From Holosporales bacterium (GTDB lineage Bacteria > Pseudomonadota > Alphaproteobacteria > Paracaedibacterales > UBA11393): DNA of 6,038 nt. The stretch is from positions 1 to 6,038 of the forward strand of contig DPKF01000066.1 of the NCBI GenBank assembly GCA_003542655.1. Reading direction: 5' to 3'. Both the position numbers and the translations under genes were made by a program. Under the pieces are notes generated by a model. It saw only the letters and a program-made list of their open reading frames with translations. It was not told the origin of the DNA and did no database searches. Shown here piece after piece: positions 1-6,019 of the stretch (positions are counted from its first letter, which is position 1; each line of letters opens with the position of its first letter).

Positions 1-2
1 GT

Positions 3-500
3 TTGGATGAAAAAATTGATCAAAAACAACGTGTGCTCCATTCAGATAATGGGGCCCCAATGAAAGGTTTAACAATGCTTGCCACATTAGAAAAACTAGG
101 GGTTATGCCTTCTTTCTCAAGGCCATCCGTTAGCGATGATAACCCTTTTTCGGAAAGCTTATTTAAAACACTTAAATATCACCCAACGTTTCCACGCATG
201 ACATGCTTTGAAAGTATTACTGAGGCAAGGGTCTGGTGCGAAAAGTTTGATGCATGGTACAACGCTCAACATTTGCATAGTGCTTTGAAATTTGTAACGC
301 CAAATCAACGGCACACGGGCGAAGATAAGGCCATTTTAGCAAAGCGCCACGCCGTTTATCAGATGGCAAAAAAACAGCGACCCGACAGATGGAGTGGCAA
401 CACAAGAAACTGGACGCCAGATGACATGGTTGCCTTAAATCCGGATAAAAAACGAATTTTAAACACTGGCGACACCTGCCTAAAAAACAGAGCCGCCTAA
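3..500 (+). CDS. IS3-family transposase (OrfB), C-terminal part, 5' truncated by window edge
   Basis: This is the C-terminal part of a DDE (rve-type integrase core) transposase, which cuts and joins the ends of the insertion sequence. Visible residues are the second catalytic Asp in HSDNG (residue 15 of the fragment) and the catalytic Glu in FSESLFKTLKYHP (residue 51). There are 35 residues between them, the D(35)E spacing of the IS3 family. After the core comes WYNAQHLHSALKFVTP, matching the usual family pattern W..YN..R.H..L....P. The tail with RWSGNTRNW and LNPDKK is typical of one branch of IS3 OrfB proteins. Family members are about 270-330 aa, so roughly the first 40-50% is missing. The reading frame is open to the left edge and the TTG at position 3 is not a real start. 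The reading frame is undamaged up to TAA at 498-500. No frameshift is seen, so the element may be intact outside the window. Confidence 0.88.
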   Translation: MDEKIDQKQRVLHSDNGAPMKGLTMLATLEKLGVMPSFSRPSVSDDNPFSESLFKTLKYHPTFPRMTCFESITEARVWCEKFDAWYNAQHLHSALKFVTPNQRHTGEDKAILAKRHAVYQMAKKQRPDRWSGNTRNWTPDDMVALNPDKKRILNTGDTCLKNRAA

Positions 501-509
501 TTTAAAAAG

Positions 510-527
510 GCGACAACTTACTTGACA
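510..527 (+). repeat. Probable right terminal inverted repeat of the IS
   Basis: GCGACAACTTACTTGACA lies 10 bp after the transposase stop codon, the position expected for the right end of an IS3-family element, and ends in CA as family ends usually do. The left partner (predicted to begin TGTCAAGTAAGTTGTC) is outside the window, so the call rests on position and ending only. Confidence 0.4.
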
Positions 528-549
528 GCTTCCGTTATGGCGTTAAAAT
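522..549 (+). promoter_or_regulatory. Outward-facing sigma70-like promoter at the IS end
   Basis: A perfect -35 hexamer TTGACA (522-527) is followed after 16 bp by TAAAAT (544-549), one mismatch from TATAAT. The -35 sits in the proposed terminal repeat and the -10 in flanking DNA, the arrangement of the hybrid promoters known for several IS3-family ends. Transcription would run rightwards, antisense to the 3' end of pnp. No + strand gene follows, so any product would be antisense or non-coding RNA. Confidence 0.4.
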
Positions 550-640
550 AAGAGAGTCTTTCGCATTTTGTTTTCCACTTATTAAGTGATGTTTTTCCCT
601 ATTTTCAGTTGGTCATTTTGCTTACTCCGTGTGATCCCAT

Positions 641-675
641 ATAGAAAAAATCCTGAAATAGAAACTATTTCAGGA
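641..675 (-). terminator. Intrinsic terminator of pnp
   Basis: On the minus strand a perfect 10-bp stem (TCCTGAAATA / TATTTCAGGA, arms 666-675 and 651-660) with a 5-nt loop is followed immediately by a T-run (TTTTTTCTAT). It begins about 30 bp after the pnp stop codon. On the + strand the stem has no following T-run, so it serves the minus strand only. Confidence 0.88.
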
Positions 676-706
676 GATTATCTTTATCAAAATGATTGTC
701 TAGAAA

Positions 707-2809
707 TTAAGCGCTTTTTGCTTCAGTTTCTAAACATGCTTTCATGCTTAAGCGTACTTTGTTACCGTCCATGCCGATAACTTTTACCTGAACCGTATCG
801 CCTTCTTTAACAACGTCTGTTACTTTTGCAACACGTTCATTATTCAGTTCACTAATATGAACCAAACCTTCACGTGGGCCCATAAAGGCAACAAACGCAC
901 CAAATTCAGCCGTTTTCATAACTTTACCTGAATAAATCTTACCAACTTCAGGTTCTGCTGTGATGGCATCAATCATGTCATAAGCAATGTTTAAGCTGTT
1001 TTGGTCTGCAGCCGCAATTGTAATTGTTCCACTTTCATCAATATCAACTTTAGCACCTGATTTTTCACAGATATCGCGGATTACTTTTCCACCAGCGCCG
1101 ATTACTTCACGGATTTTATCTTTTGGAATGGTAATCGTTGTCATCTTTGGTGCACTATCATTTAATTCAGAGCGTGAGGATTTGATTACTTTATTCATTT
1201 CACCTAAAATGTGAATGCGGGCATCTTTTGCCTGCGCTAAAGCCTGTGTCATGATGTCATGCGTGATGCTTGTGATCTTAATATCCATTTGAAGGGCTGT
1301 TACACCGTCCGCTGTACCAGCAACTTTAAAGTCCATATCGCCAAGGTAATCTTCATCGCCCAAAATATCTGTTAAAACAGCAAAGTCTTCTTTTTCTTTA
1401 ATTAAGCCCATCGCAATACCCGCAACTGGTTTTTTCAAAGGAACACCACAATCCATCAACGCAAGGGATGTGCCGCAAACAGTTGCCATAGAAGATGACC
1501 CATTCGATTCTGTAATTTCAGATACAGCGCGGATAGAATAACCAAACTCTTCGCGTGTTGGTAGCATCGCATTAAGAGCGCGCATCGCAAGTTTTCCATG
1601 ACCAATTTCACGACGACCCGGCGCGCCCAAGCGTCCGCACTCGCCAACAGAGTATGGTGGAAAATTATAATTCAGCATAAAACGTTGTTTGCTTTCACCA
1701 AAAAGTGAATCGACAGTTTGTTCGTCTTGTGCGGTGCCGAGTGTGATCGCAACTAATGCTTGGGTTTCGCCACGTGTAAACAAGGCGCTTCCATGTGTGC
1801 GTGTTAACACACCAATTTCAGGTGTAATTTTACGAACATCTTTTAGGCCGCGTCCATCAATACGTTTTTTATTTTTCAAGATATCTAAACGCAAAATATC
1901 AGCTTCTATACCTTTTAGGGCACCTGCTAATAGCACAGCATCTGTATCTGGAGTTTTTGCTAAAATTGCATCTGTTGTTTTTAATTTAATAGCATTAATT
2001 GCTTGTGAACGTTCTTGCTTATCTTGAAGCGCATACGCTGCTTTCAGATCTTTTTCACACAACTTTTTACAATCTTTAATAAGGGCGTCTTTGTCTTTAC
2101 TGTTATCTGTCATCACCCAAGCTTTGGCGCCAACTTCTTTTTGAAGACTTTCAATCATATCAATAATGGGAAGATAGGATTTTTTACCAAATTCGACGGC
2201 ACCAAGCATGATTTCTTCTGACAGTTCTTGCGCTTCCGATTCAACCATCAAAACCCCTTCTTTTGTACCAGCAACAACTAAATCAAGGGCTGATTTTTCT
2301 TGTTGTGCAGGCGTTGGGTTTAAGACGTATTCACCGTCAATATAGCCAACGCGGCTGCAAGCAACAGGTCCTGCAAAAGGCATACCAGAAATGCTTAGTG
2401 CTGCAGAGGCACCAGCCATTGCTGCAACACAAAGATCGGATTCACCATCAGAAGACATGACTGTACAAACGATTTGTACTTCATTATAAAATCCGGCTGG
2501 GAAAAGCGGGCGAATTGGCCTATCGATTAGACGTGACGTTAAAACTTCGCCTTCAGATGGTTTTGTTTCACGTTTTATGTAGCCGCCCGGAATGCGACCT
2601 GCAGCATACATTTTTTCAATATAATGCACTGAAAGTGGGAAAAAATCTGTTCCTGCTTTTACTTGTTTTGCACCAACAGCTGTACATAAAATTTGCGCAT
2701 CGCCGTAACGAACCATAATAGATCCGTCTGCTTGGCGTGCAATCCGCCCAGTTTCTAGAGATAATTTTTTATTCCCAAGTGTTATTTCTTTTGTCTTAAT
2801 TTTAAACAT
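707..2809 (-). CDS. pnp: Polynucleotide phosphorylase (PNPase)
   Basis: This cytoplasmic 3'-to-5' exoribonuclease degrades RNA with phosphate to give nucleoside diphosphates and can run in reverse to add 3' tails. It works as a ring-shaped homotrimer and is often part of the RNA degradosome. The 700-aa length is normal for the family. Domain order: RNase PH-like 1 (about 12-145), helical linker (about 150-300), RNase PH-like 2 (about 320-550), KH (about 555-615, GxxG at 571-574 in IGAGGKVIR) and S1 (about 620-690). Catalytic-core motifs are intact: SNGSSSMA (435-442) and GDEDYLGDMDFK (484-495), with D487, D493 and K495 matching E. coli D486, D492 and K494. The RNA-contacting FFRR loop reads YIKR (77-80), a conservative variant. 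The ATG is chosen because ETGRIARQADG falls at the usual place and AGGAA lies 9 nt upstream. It follows rpsO on the same strand, as in most Proteobacteria. The C-terminus is short after S1. Confidence 0.98.
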   Translation of the reverse strand: MFKIKTKEITLGNKKLSLETGRIARQADGSIMVRYGDAQILCTAVGAKQVKAGTDFFPLSVHYIEKMYAAGRIPGGYIKRETKPSEGEVLTSRLIDRPIRPLFPAGFYNEVQIVCTVMSSDGESDLCVAAMAGASAALSISGMPFAGPVACSRVGYIDGEYVLNPTPAQQEKSALDLVVAGTKEGVLMVESEAQELSEEIMLGAVEFGKKSYLPIIDMIESLQKEVGAKAWVMTDNSKDKDALIKDCKKLCEKDLKAAYALQDKQERSQAINAIKLKTTDAILAKTPDTDAVLLAGALKGIEADILRLDILKNKKRIDGRGLKDVRKITPEIGVLTRTHGSALFTRGETQALVAITLGTAQDEQTVDSLFGESKQRFMLNYNFPPYSVGECGRLGAPGRREIGHGKLAMRALNAMLPTREEFGYSIRAVSEITESNGSSSMATVCGTSLALMDCGVPLKKPVAGIAMGLIKEKEDFAVLTDILGDEDYLGDMDFKVAGTADGVTALQMDIKITSITHDIMTQALAQAKDARIHILGEMNKVIKSSRSELNDSAPKMTTITIPKDKIREVIGAGGKVIRDICEKSGAKVDIDESGTITIAAADQNSLNIAYDMIDAITAEPEVGKIYSGKVMKTAEFGAFVAFMGPREGLVHISELNNERVAKVTDVVKEGDTVQVKVIGMDGNKVRLSMKACLETEAKSA

Positions 2810-2818
2810 TCTTTCTTC

Positions 2819-2823
2819 TTCCT
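2819..2823 (-). promoter_or_regulatory. Ribosome binding site of pnp
   Basis: AGGAA on the minus strand lies 9 nt before the pnp ATG and only 2 nt after the T-run of the rpsO-pnp terminator hairpin. Initiation on pnp mRNA is therefore squeezed against that structure. Confidence 0.7.
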
Positions 2824-2825
2824 AT

Positions 2826-2854
2826 AAAAAAAGGGCACGCTTGGTAGCTGCCCT
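2826..2854 (-). terminator. rpsO-pnp intergenic terminator/attenuator hairpin
   Basis: On the minus strand AGGGCA-GCT pairs with AGC-G-TGCCCT: a 9-bp stem with one bulged G and an ACCA loop, followed by seven T. This corresponds in position to the partial terminator that follows rpsO in E. coli, where read-through supplies part of the pnp mRNA. Strong, GC-containing stem in AT-rich DNA. Whether it stops most transcripts cannot be read from sequence. Confidence 0.8.
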
Positions 2855-2893
2855 CAAACTTATTGCAACGCATCCTTTTGGTTCAATAAAAAC

Positions 2894-2922
2894 ATTAAAT
2901 GACCTAAGGCTAATGGCTGCAA
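2894..2922 (-). promoter_or_regulatory. Weak candidate promoter for pnp
   Basis: On the minus strand TTGCAG (2917-2922) and TTTAAT (2894-2899) are 17 bp apart. The -10 has five of six consensus bases but the -35 keeps only TTG. It would start upstream of the intergenic hairpin, so its transcripts would still meet that terminator. E. coli has a separate pnp promoter between the two genes, which makes the position sensible, but the match is poor. Confidence 0.22.
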
Positions 2923-2943
2923 TATCAAATCTCTTGTAATAAC

Positions 2944-3213
2944 TTAACGACGCAATTCTAAACGTTTAATTAAATTTTGGTAACGCTCAACGCTCTCGCG
3001 CTGTAAATACGTTAAAAGTTTACGACGTTGGCTCACTAATTTTAACAAACCATGACGTGAGTGAAAATCTTTCTTATGATCATTCATATGTGCTGTTAAG
3101 TTTTTAATACGTGTCGTCATAATGGCAACTTGAACTTCAGGTGACCCTGTATCGTTTGCATTAATAGCATAGGCTTTAACAACTTTTGCTTTTTCTTCTG
3201 TAGTAATCGACAT
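2944..3213 (-). CDS. rpsO: 30S ribosomal protein S15
   Basis: S15 is a primary 16S rRNA-binding protein of the 30S subunit. It binds the three-way junction of the central domain early in assembly and contributes to a bridge with the 50S subunit. The product is 89 aa, the same as E. coli S15. Family signatures are present throughout: NDTGSPEVQVA, HKKDFHSRHGLL, LVSQRRKLLTYL and the C-terminal IKRLELRR. Two ATG codons are adjacent (3214-3216 and 3211-3213). I chose the second because it gives MSITTEEK, the family-standard start, and leaves 7 nt to the AAAGG Shine-Dalgarno, against 4 nt for the first. The open frame runs another 68 codons upstream, but that part has no S15 homology and should not be included. 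Many bacteria autoregulate rpsO through S15 binding to its leader. I cannot confirm a specific leader structure here. Confidence 0.97.
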   Translation of the reverse strand: MSITTEEKAKVVKAYAINANDTGSPEVQVAIMTTRIKNLTAHMNDHKKDFHSRHGLLKLVSQRRKLLTYLQRESVERYQNLIKRLELRR

Positions 3214-3220
3214 CATTTTT

Positions 3221-3225
3221 CCTTT
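3221..3225 (-). promoter_or_regulatory. Ribosome binding site of rpsO (decides the start)
   Basis: AAAGG on the minus strand stands 7 nt from the second of two adjacent ATG codons and 4 nt from the first. The spacing favours the second, giving the 89-aa S15. Confidence 0.65.
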
Positions 3226-3412
3226 ATATAAAAGTTTTTTAATGCCATCTTTAAAACCATTATGCCGAGATGTCGCCCAGTCATAATTTATAAAGAAAGC
3301 AGCTGTAATAAGAATAACCCATTTTATAATAAAATAGAAGAAGAAACATTGTTTTGTTACAGAAGGCGCCAAAAACCAAGAAGATTTATGACAGTCGTTT
3401 TGCACATACTGC

Positions 3413-3426
3413 AGCATGAAAATGCT
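3413..3426. other. Small hairpin with GAAA tetraloop
   Basis: AGCAT and ATGCT form a perfect 5-bp stem around GAAA, a stable GNRA loop if transcribed on the + strand (TTTC on the minus strand). There is no T-run on either side, so it is not an intrinsic terminator. It may be chance. Confidence 0.25.
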
Positions 3427-3499
3427 AATTTAGAGCTAAAAAGATGTTTTTTACAACACCTAGGTAGATCAAAAGAGAGAAAGTACCACCAACGCATAT

Positions 3500-6019
3500 C
3501 TAATAGGTCTGAAAATATTCTTGCATCCCCTGCCCAGTTAGATTATCGATTGTCGCTTGGTCTAAACTGCTTAAATATGCTGGTAATGCCTCTATTATTT
3601 TATGCATTTTTTCAATATCAAATGTCAAAAAAGTATAGAGCATATAGGTTAATTTAGTTTTATTAGGCGTCATCTTAATCAGCTCGGCTGTAAGATCTAA
3701 TGCCTCTTTTTTATTATTCTTCTGTTGATGTTTGCTTAAGGCTTTTAAAATATTGGCGTAAGAAAGATTATTTGATTTTTCTTTTTTTAATATTTCTAAG
3801 ATCATTTCAGTTTCCTTATAAACATCATCCCATGATAAAAATGCAAGAAGGGAATCAAGAATACTATCTGCATATGCACTTTTTCCACCAACAATAAAAA
3901 TTTTTAATTTTTTGAAATAGTCCAGCCATTCATCTTTAAATTTTTTATGTAGCTTTATAATCACCTGAGCAAGCCCATACCTGTCGTTTTCCAGGTTCGG
4001 CAATATATTTTTTATTGTGTCTTGCAGGCTTTGCAGATCTATATTTTTTATAATGACCGCCACCTCTACTATATTATTCACTAAAGCGCCTTTAAACCCT
4101 TCTTTTAAAAAGAGTATAAAGTCATCTAATCGTGCTTCCGAAACTGTGTTGATTGCATTGATGATATCAATAATCTCCCCAATATAGTTCAAGTCTTGCC
4201 TTAAAGACATGGCTTTTGTTAGATAAGTTATTAAATTTCCTTTTATCGGGGAGAGTACTGTTACAATTTTATTTATGGTGTAGGCATTAATATCTTGCTT
4301 TAAAGTTGTGTGTAGATATTCCAAACCATTTCTCATATTTTCATCCAGTGGTTTCTCCCTAAGTGCTGATAGGTAGGCTCTTATGTTGGCGAAATTAATG
4401 TCTAGCTTGAAAGTTGTGTGTAGATATTCCAAATCATTTCTCATATTTTCATCCAGCGGTGTATCCCTAAGTGCTGATATGTAGTTGCTTATGTTGGAGG
4501 CATTAATGTCTTGCTTTAAAGTTGTGCGCACAAAAATGAAGTCATTTGTTAACGCGTCGTCAAGTGTAAAAGCGGCTATGGTGTTTAGGAATTTCTTATA
4601 TACCTTAAAAGCAGCTTCATATACTAGCTGTTCTTCTTCAGTTTTCCAATAATTTTTCCCGTGTGATAAAATCATAGAACAAACAATTTCAGCATCTGCA
4701 TCATCTTGCGCCAAATAAGCAGGTAATGCCCTGTTTACCCTGGCGTGCATATCCTTTGTAAGCTGAATACCAATAACGTGTGCAAACCCGGCGAATTGCC
4801 CCTTAGGATGCAGATAATTAAACCACTGCCTTATTTGCTTTGCGCCAATAGCCGGTTTTTCTTCTGTTGCTAAATAAGCTTTTAAGGAATTTTCTGCTTG
4901 TTGAATTTGTAGTTTTATTAAATCTATACTTTTCTTTGGCAGTCTAATCGCTGCCGCATTTTGAATTAAGGGAAACTGATTAATAATAATGTCAATATCA
5001 TAATTTTGGGACAGTGTTTCAAATATTGTATCAAGCTCAGCACCACTGGCTGTTGCTGCATCAGGAAATAGTGTTTTTAGTTCCTGTCTTTTTTTTGCAG
5101 TGGCCCAATCTAGAACCCGAAGCCCATCTGGTTGAACTTTCATCTCTAGCACCACACCTGTATCTTTAGCATAACTTTCAGGTACGCTTCTGGTTTTATC
5201 GGTGTAAACACCCCGACCATGTATAGCTGTTCCTTGATTTTGTTTACTAATCACCATACCATTGCGGATCATATTTAAAACATTGGTAAAATCGGGGGTA
5301 CCATGATACAAAACACCCTGATCGGTGTAATTTTCAATAAACGTATCCACAGGTATAAGAATTTTTGCTTTAGCCAGCCCACCTTTATCGGTGCCATAGC
5401 GTAAAGCCGGGTCATTTTTTACCATAAATTGGGGTATTTTAGTCTTTCGGTTTTTCTCTGATAATTGGTGAACAAGCCCTTCAATTGTCTCAGCAGACAT
5501 CCCCGGGATGGAGGATGCAAAGCGGTTTTTTGCCCCTTCAAAACGGGCATTACGGATCATTTTTCCAATTTGTTCTTGAGCTAAGCTCTCAAGACTGCCT
5601 TTGGCAATTAATGCCTCAAGCTCTGCCTTAATCGCTTGAAATCCATTTGCCGTATAATTTAAGAAAGGTAATTCAAGCAAAGAACGCAGCCCCCTGATGG
5701 TTTGCTTATCTGGCGTTGGTTGCTGTGGACTTGGAATATAATCCAGTTCGCCTTTAAGGAAATGGTCCATAATTTCTTGATAATCTGATGGCATAACCAT
5801 AGATCTGCCTGAGGCTGCACTCACAGGAAATGCTAACCAATCAAGGCTTGACCCACCTTGTGCAACAGCATTTTTATCGCTTCTATCTGTGCCAACTTGC
5901 GTGTCATAATCTTTCACGTCCCCAATGGGCACAATAGATTTTTTTAAACTGGATTTATCATCATGCAGCCCAAGGGCATGTTCTGCACTGTTTATAAAAT
6001 CAGTTGTCTGACACATCAC
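3500..6019 (-). CDS. Large protein with PARP-like ADP-ribosyltransferase domain and C-terminal 36-residue repeats; possible effector
   Basis: I do not recognise this protein as a whole. In order: residues 1-220 are an undefined, partly helical N-terminal region without signal peptide or membrane segment. About 230-370 is a PARP/diphtheria-toxin-type ADP-ribosyltransferase-like domain, with H239 in LYHGT, Y272 in GRGVY and Y283 in ESYA. About 375-480 is a helical linker, and 485 to about 690 a helical repeat region with three clear 36-residue units (485-520, 521-556, 557-592) and degenerate ones after them. About 690-839 is a lysine-rich helical tail. ART proteins move ADP-ribose from NAD+ onto proteins or nucleic acids, and such domains are common in toxins and secreted effectors. 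The expected third catalytic residue (Glu) is not obvious, since the matching strand reads QNAAAIRL (353-360). The start is uncertain. GTG at 6019 and ATG at 6016 sit 0 and 2 nt after AAGGG, too close for good initiation, and the frame stays open to the window edge, so the true start may lie outside. ART fold is fairly likely; effector role is inference. Confidence 0.8.
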   Translation of the reverse strand: MMCQTTDFINSAEHALGLHDDKSSLKKSIVPIGDVKDYDTQVGTDRSDKNAVAQGGSSLDWLAFPVSAASGRSMVMPSDYQEIMDHFLKGELDYIPSPQQPTPDKQTIRGLRSLLELPFLNYTANGFQAIKAELEALIAKGSLESLAQEQIGKMIRNARFEGAKNRFASSIPGMSAETIEGLVHQLSEKNRKTKIPQFMVKNDPALRYGTDKGGLAKAKILIPVDTFIENYTDQGVLYHGTPDFTNVLNMIRNGMVISKQNQGTAIHGRGVYTDKTRSVPESYAKDTGVVLEMKVQPDGLRVLDWATAKKRQELKTLFPDAATASGAELDTIFETLSQNYDIDIIINQFPLIQNAAAIRLPKKSIDLIKLQIQQAENSLKAYLATEEKPAIGAKQIRQWFNYLHPKGQFAGFAHVIGIQLTKDMHARVNRALPAYLAQDDADAEIVCSMILSHGKNYWKTEEEQLVYEAAFKVYKKFLNTIAAFTLDDALTNDFIFVRTTLKQDINASNISNYISALRDTPLDENMRNDLEYLHTTFKLDINFANIRAYLSALREKPLDENMRNGLEYLHTTLKQDINAYTINKIVTVLSPIKGNLITYLTKAMSLRQDLNYIGEIIDIINAINTVSEARLDDFILFLKEGFKGALVNNIVEVAVIIKNIDLQSLQDTIKNILPNLENDRYGLAQVIIKLHKKFKDEWLDYFKKLKIFIVGGKSAYADSILDSLLAFLSWDDVYKETEMILEILKKEKSNNLSYANILKALSKHQQKNNKKEALDLTAELIKMTPNKTKLTYMLYTFLTFDIEKMHKIIEALPAYLSSLDQATIDNLTGQGMQEYFQTY
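4244..4567 (-). repeat. Three tandem 108-bp coding repeats (36 residues each)
   Basis: Units at 4460-4567, 4352-4459 and 4244-4351 encode residues 485-520, 521-556 and 557-592. The shared pattern is PLDENMRN.LEYLHTT then LKQDIN..NI..Y.SALR. Over one 108-bp period, 4302-4409 against 4410-4517 differ at only about 13 positions by eye, including a stretch of about 50 bp with two changes, so at least one duplication is recent. The next about 36 residues (593-628) and 629 onward keep L..YL and D(I/L)N..I..I spacing only weakly, suggesting an older, longer array. Each unit looks like two helices. Confidence 0.85.
4910..5332 (-). other. PARP-like ADP-ribosyltransferase domain (within the large gene)
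   Basis: Codons for residues about 230-370. Seen: LYHGT with H239, NVLNMIRNGM (a helix ending in a Gly turn, as in PARP 'IL..GL'), GRGVYTD with Y272, SVPESY with Y283, a strand VVLEMKV, and a final strand-rich part YDIDIIINQFP...AAAIRLPKKSIDLIKL. In human PARP1 the equivalents are H862, Y896 and Y907. H to Y spacing is 33 here against 34 there, and Y to Y is 11 in both. The position of PARP1 E988 falls by eye on A355, so the third catalytic residue appears lost, shifted or unusual. Other ART-fold groups that share the H-Y signature remain possible. Confidence 0.65.

Larger units (their letters stand above)
1..527 (+). mobile_element. IS3-family insertion sequence, 3' part only
   Basis: The fragment holds the second half of an IS3-type transposase followed by a short non-coding tail ending in a probable terminal inverted repeat. 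The left half of the element, including orfA and the first catalytic Asp of orfB, lies beyond the left edge, so the opposite inverted repeat and the target duplication cannot be checked. I place the right end at about 527 because IS3-family ends normally finish in CA and the run GCGACAACTTACTTGACA ends that way. A boundary a few bases further (near 535) is also possible. The element reads toward the 3' end of pnp, so the two are convergent. Confidence 0.65.
3217..3499 (-). other. Intergenic region, rpsO leader
   Basis: This 283-bp AT-rich stretch separates the ART-repeat gene from rpsO on the same strand. It must contain the rpsO leader and presumably its promoter, but I find no convincing -35/-10 pair. 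The best -10-like strings on the minus strand are CATAAT near 3260-3265 and TATAAA near 3323-3328, and neither has a good -35. No hairpin followed by a T-run is evident just after the stop at 3500, so termination of the upstream gene is unexplained. An ACCTAGGT palindrome lies at about 3458-3465. No truB remnant is recognisable. Confidence 0.5.

Noticed and set aside
217..405. Minus-strand 62-codon frame inside the transposase
   Set aside because: Shadow of the transposase frame, which carries clear IS3-family motifs.
586..780. + strand open frame of 64 codons after the IS
   Set aside because: It crosses the pnp terminator hairpin and runs into the antisense of pnp. No motif or family resemblance.
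987..2718. Several + and - strand open frames of 60-110 codons inside pnp
   Set aside because: All are other-frame shadows of the intact, strongly conserved pnp coding sequence.
3214..3417. 68-codon in-frame extension upstream of rpsO with a hydrophobic stretch resembling a membrane segment
   Set aside because: S15 homology begins exactly at MSITTEEK with a well-placed Shine-Dalgarno. The extension lies in AT-rich leader DNA, where hydrophobic codons (TTT, ATT) arise by chance.
3262..3657. + strand open frame of 131 codons
   Set aside because: It runs antisense across the rpsO leader and the 3' end of the large gene, has no recognisable motif and no clear ribosome binding site. Likely chance.
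4244..4567. CRISPR-like array because of regularly spaced near-identical DNA
   Set aside because: The repeats are contiguous 108-bp coding units in frame with a long protein, with no short repeats separated by unique spacers.
3500..6019. Toxin-antitoxin system based on the ART domain
   Set aside because: No small partner gene (such as a macrodomain antitoxin) is seen on either strand beside it within the window. The protein is also much larger than typical DarT- or ParT-like toxins.
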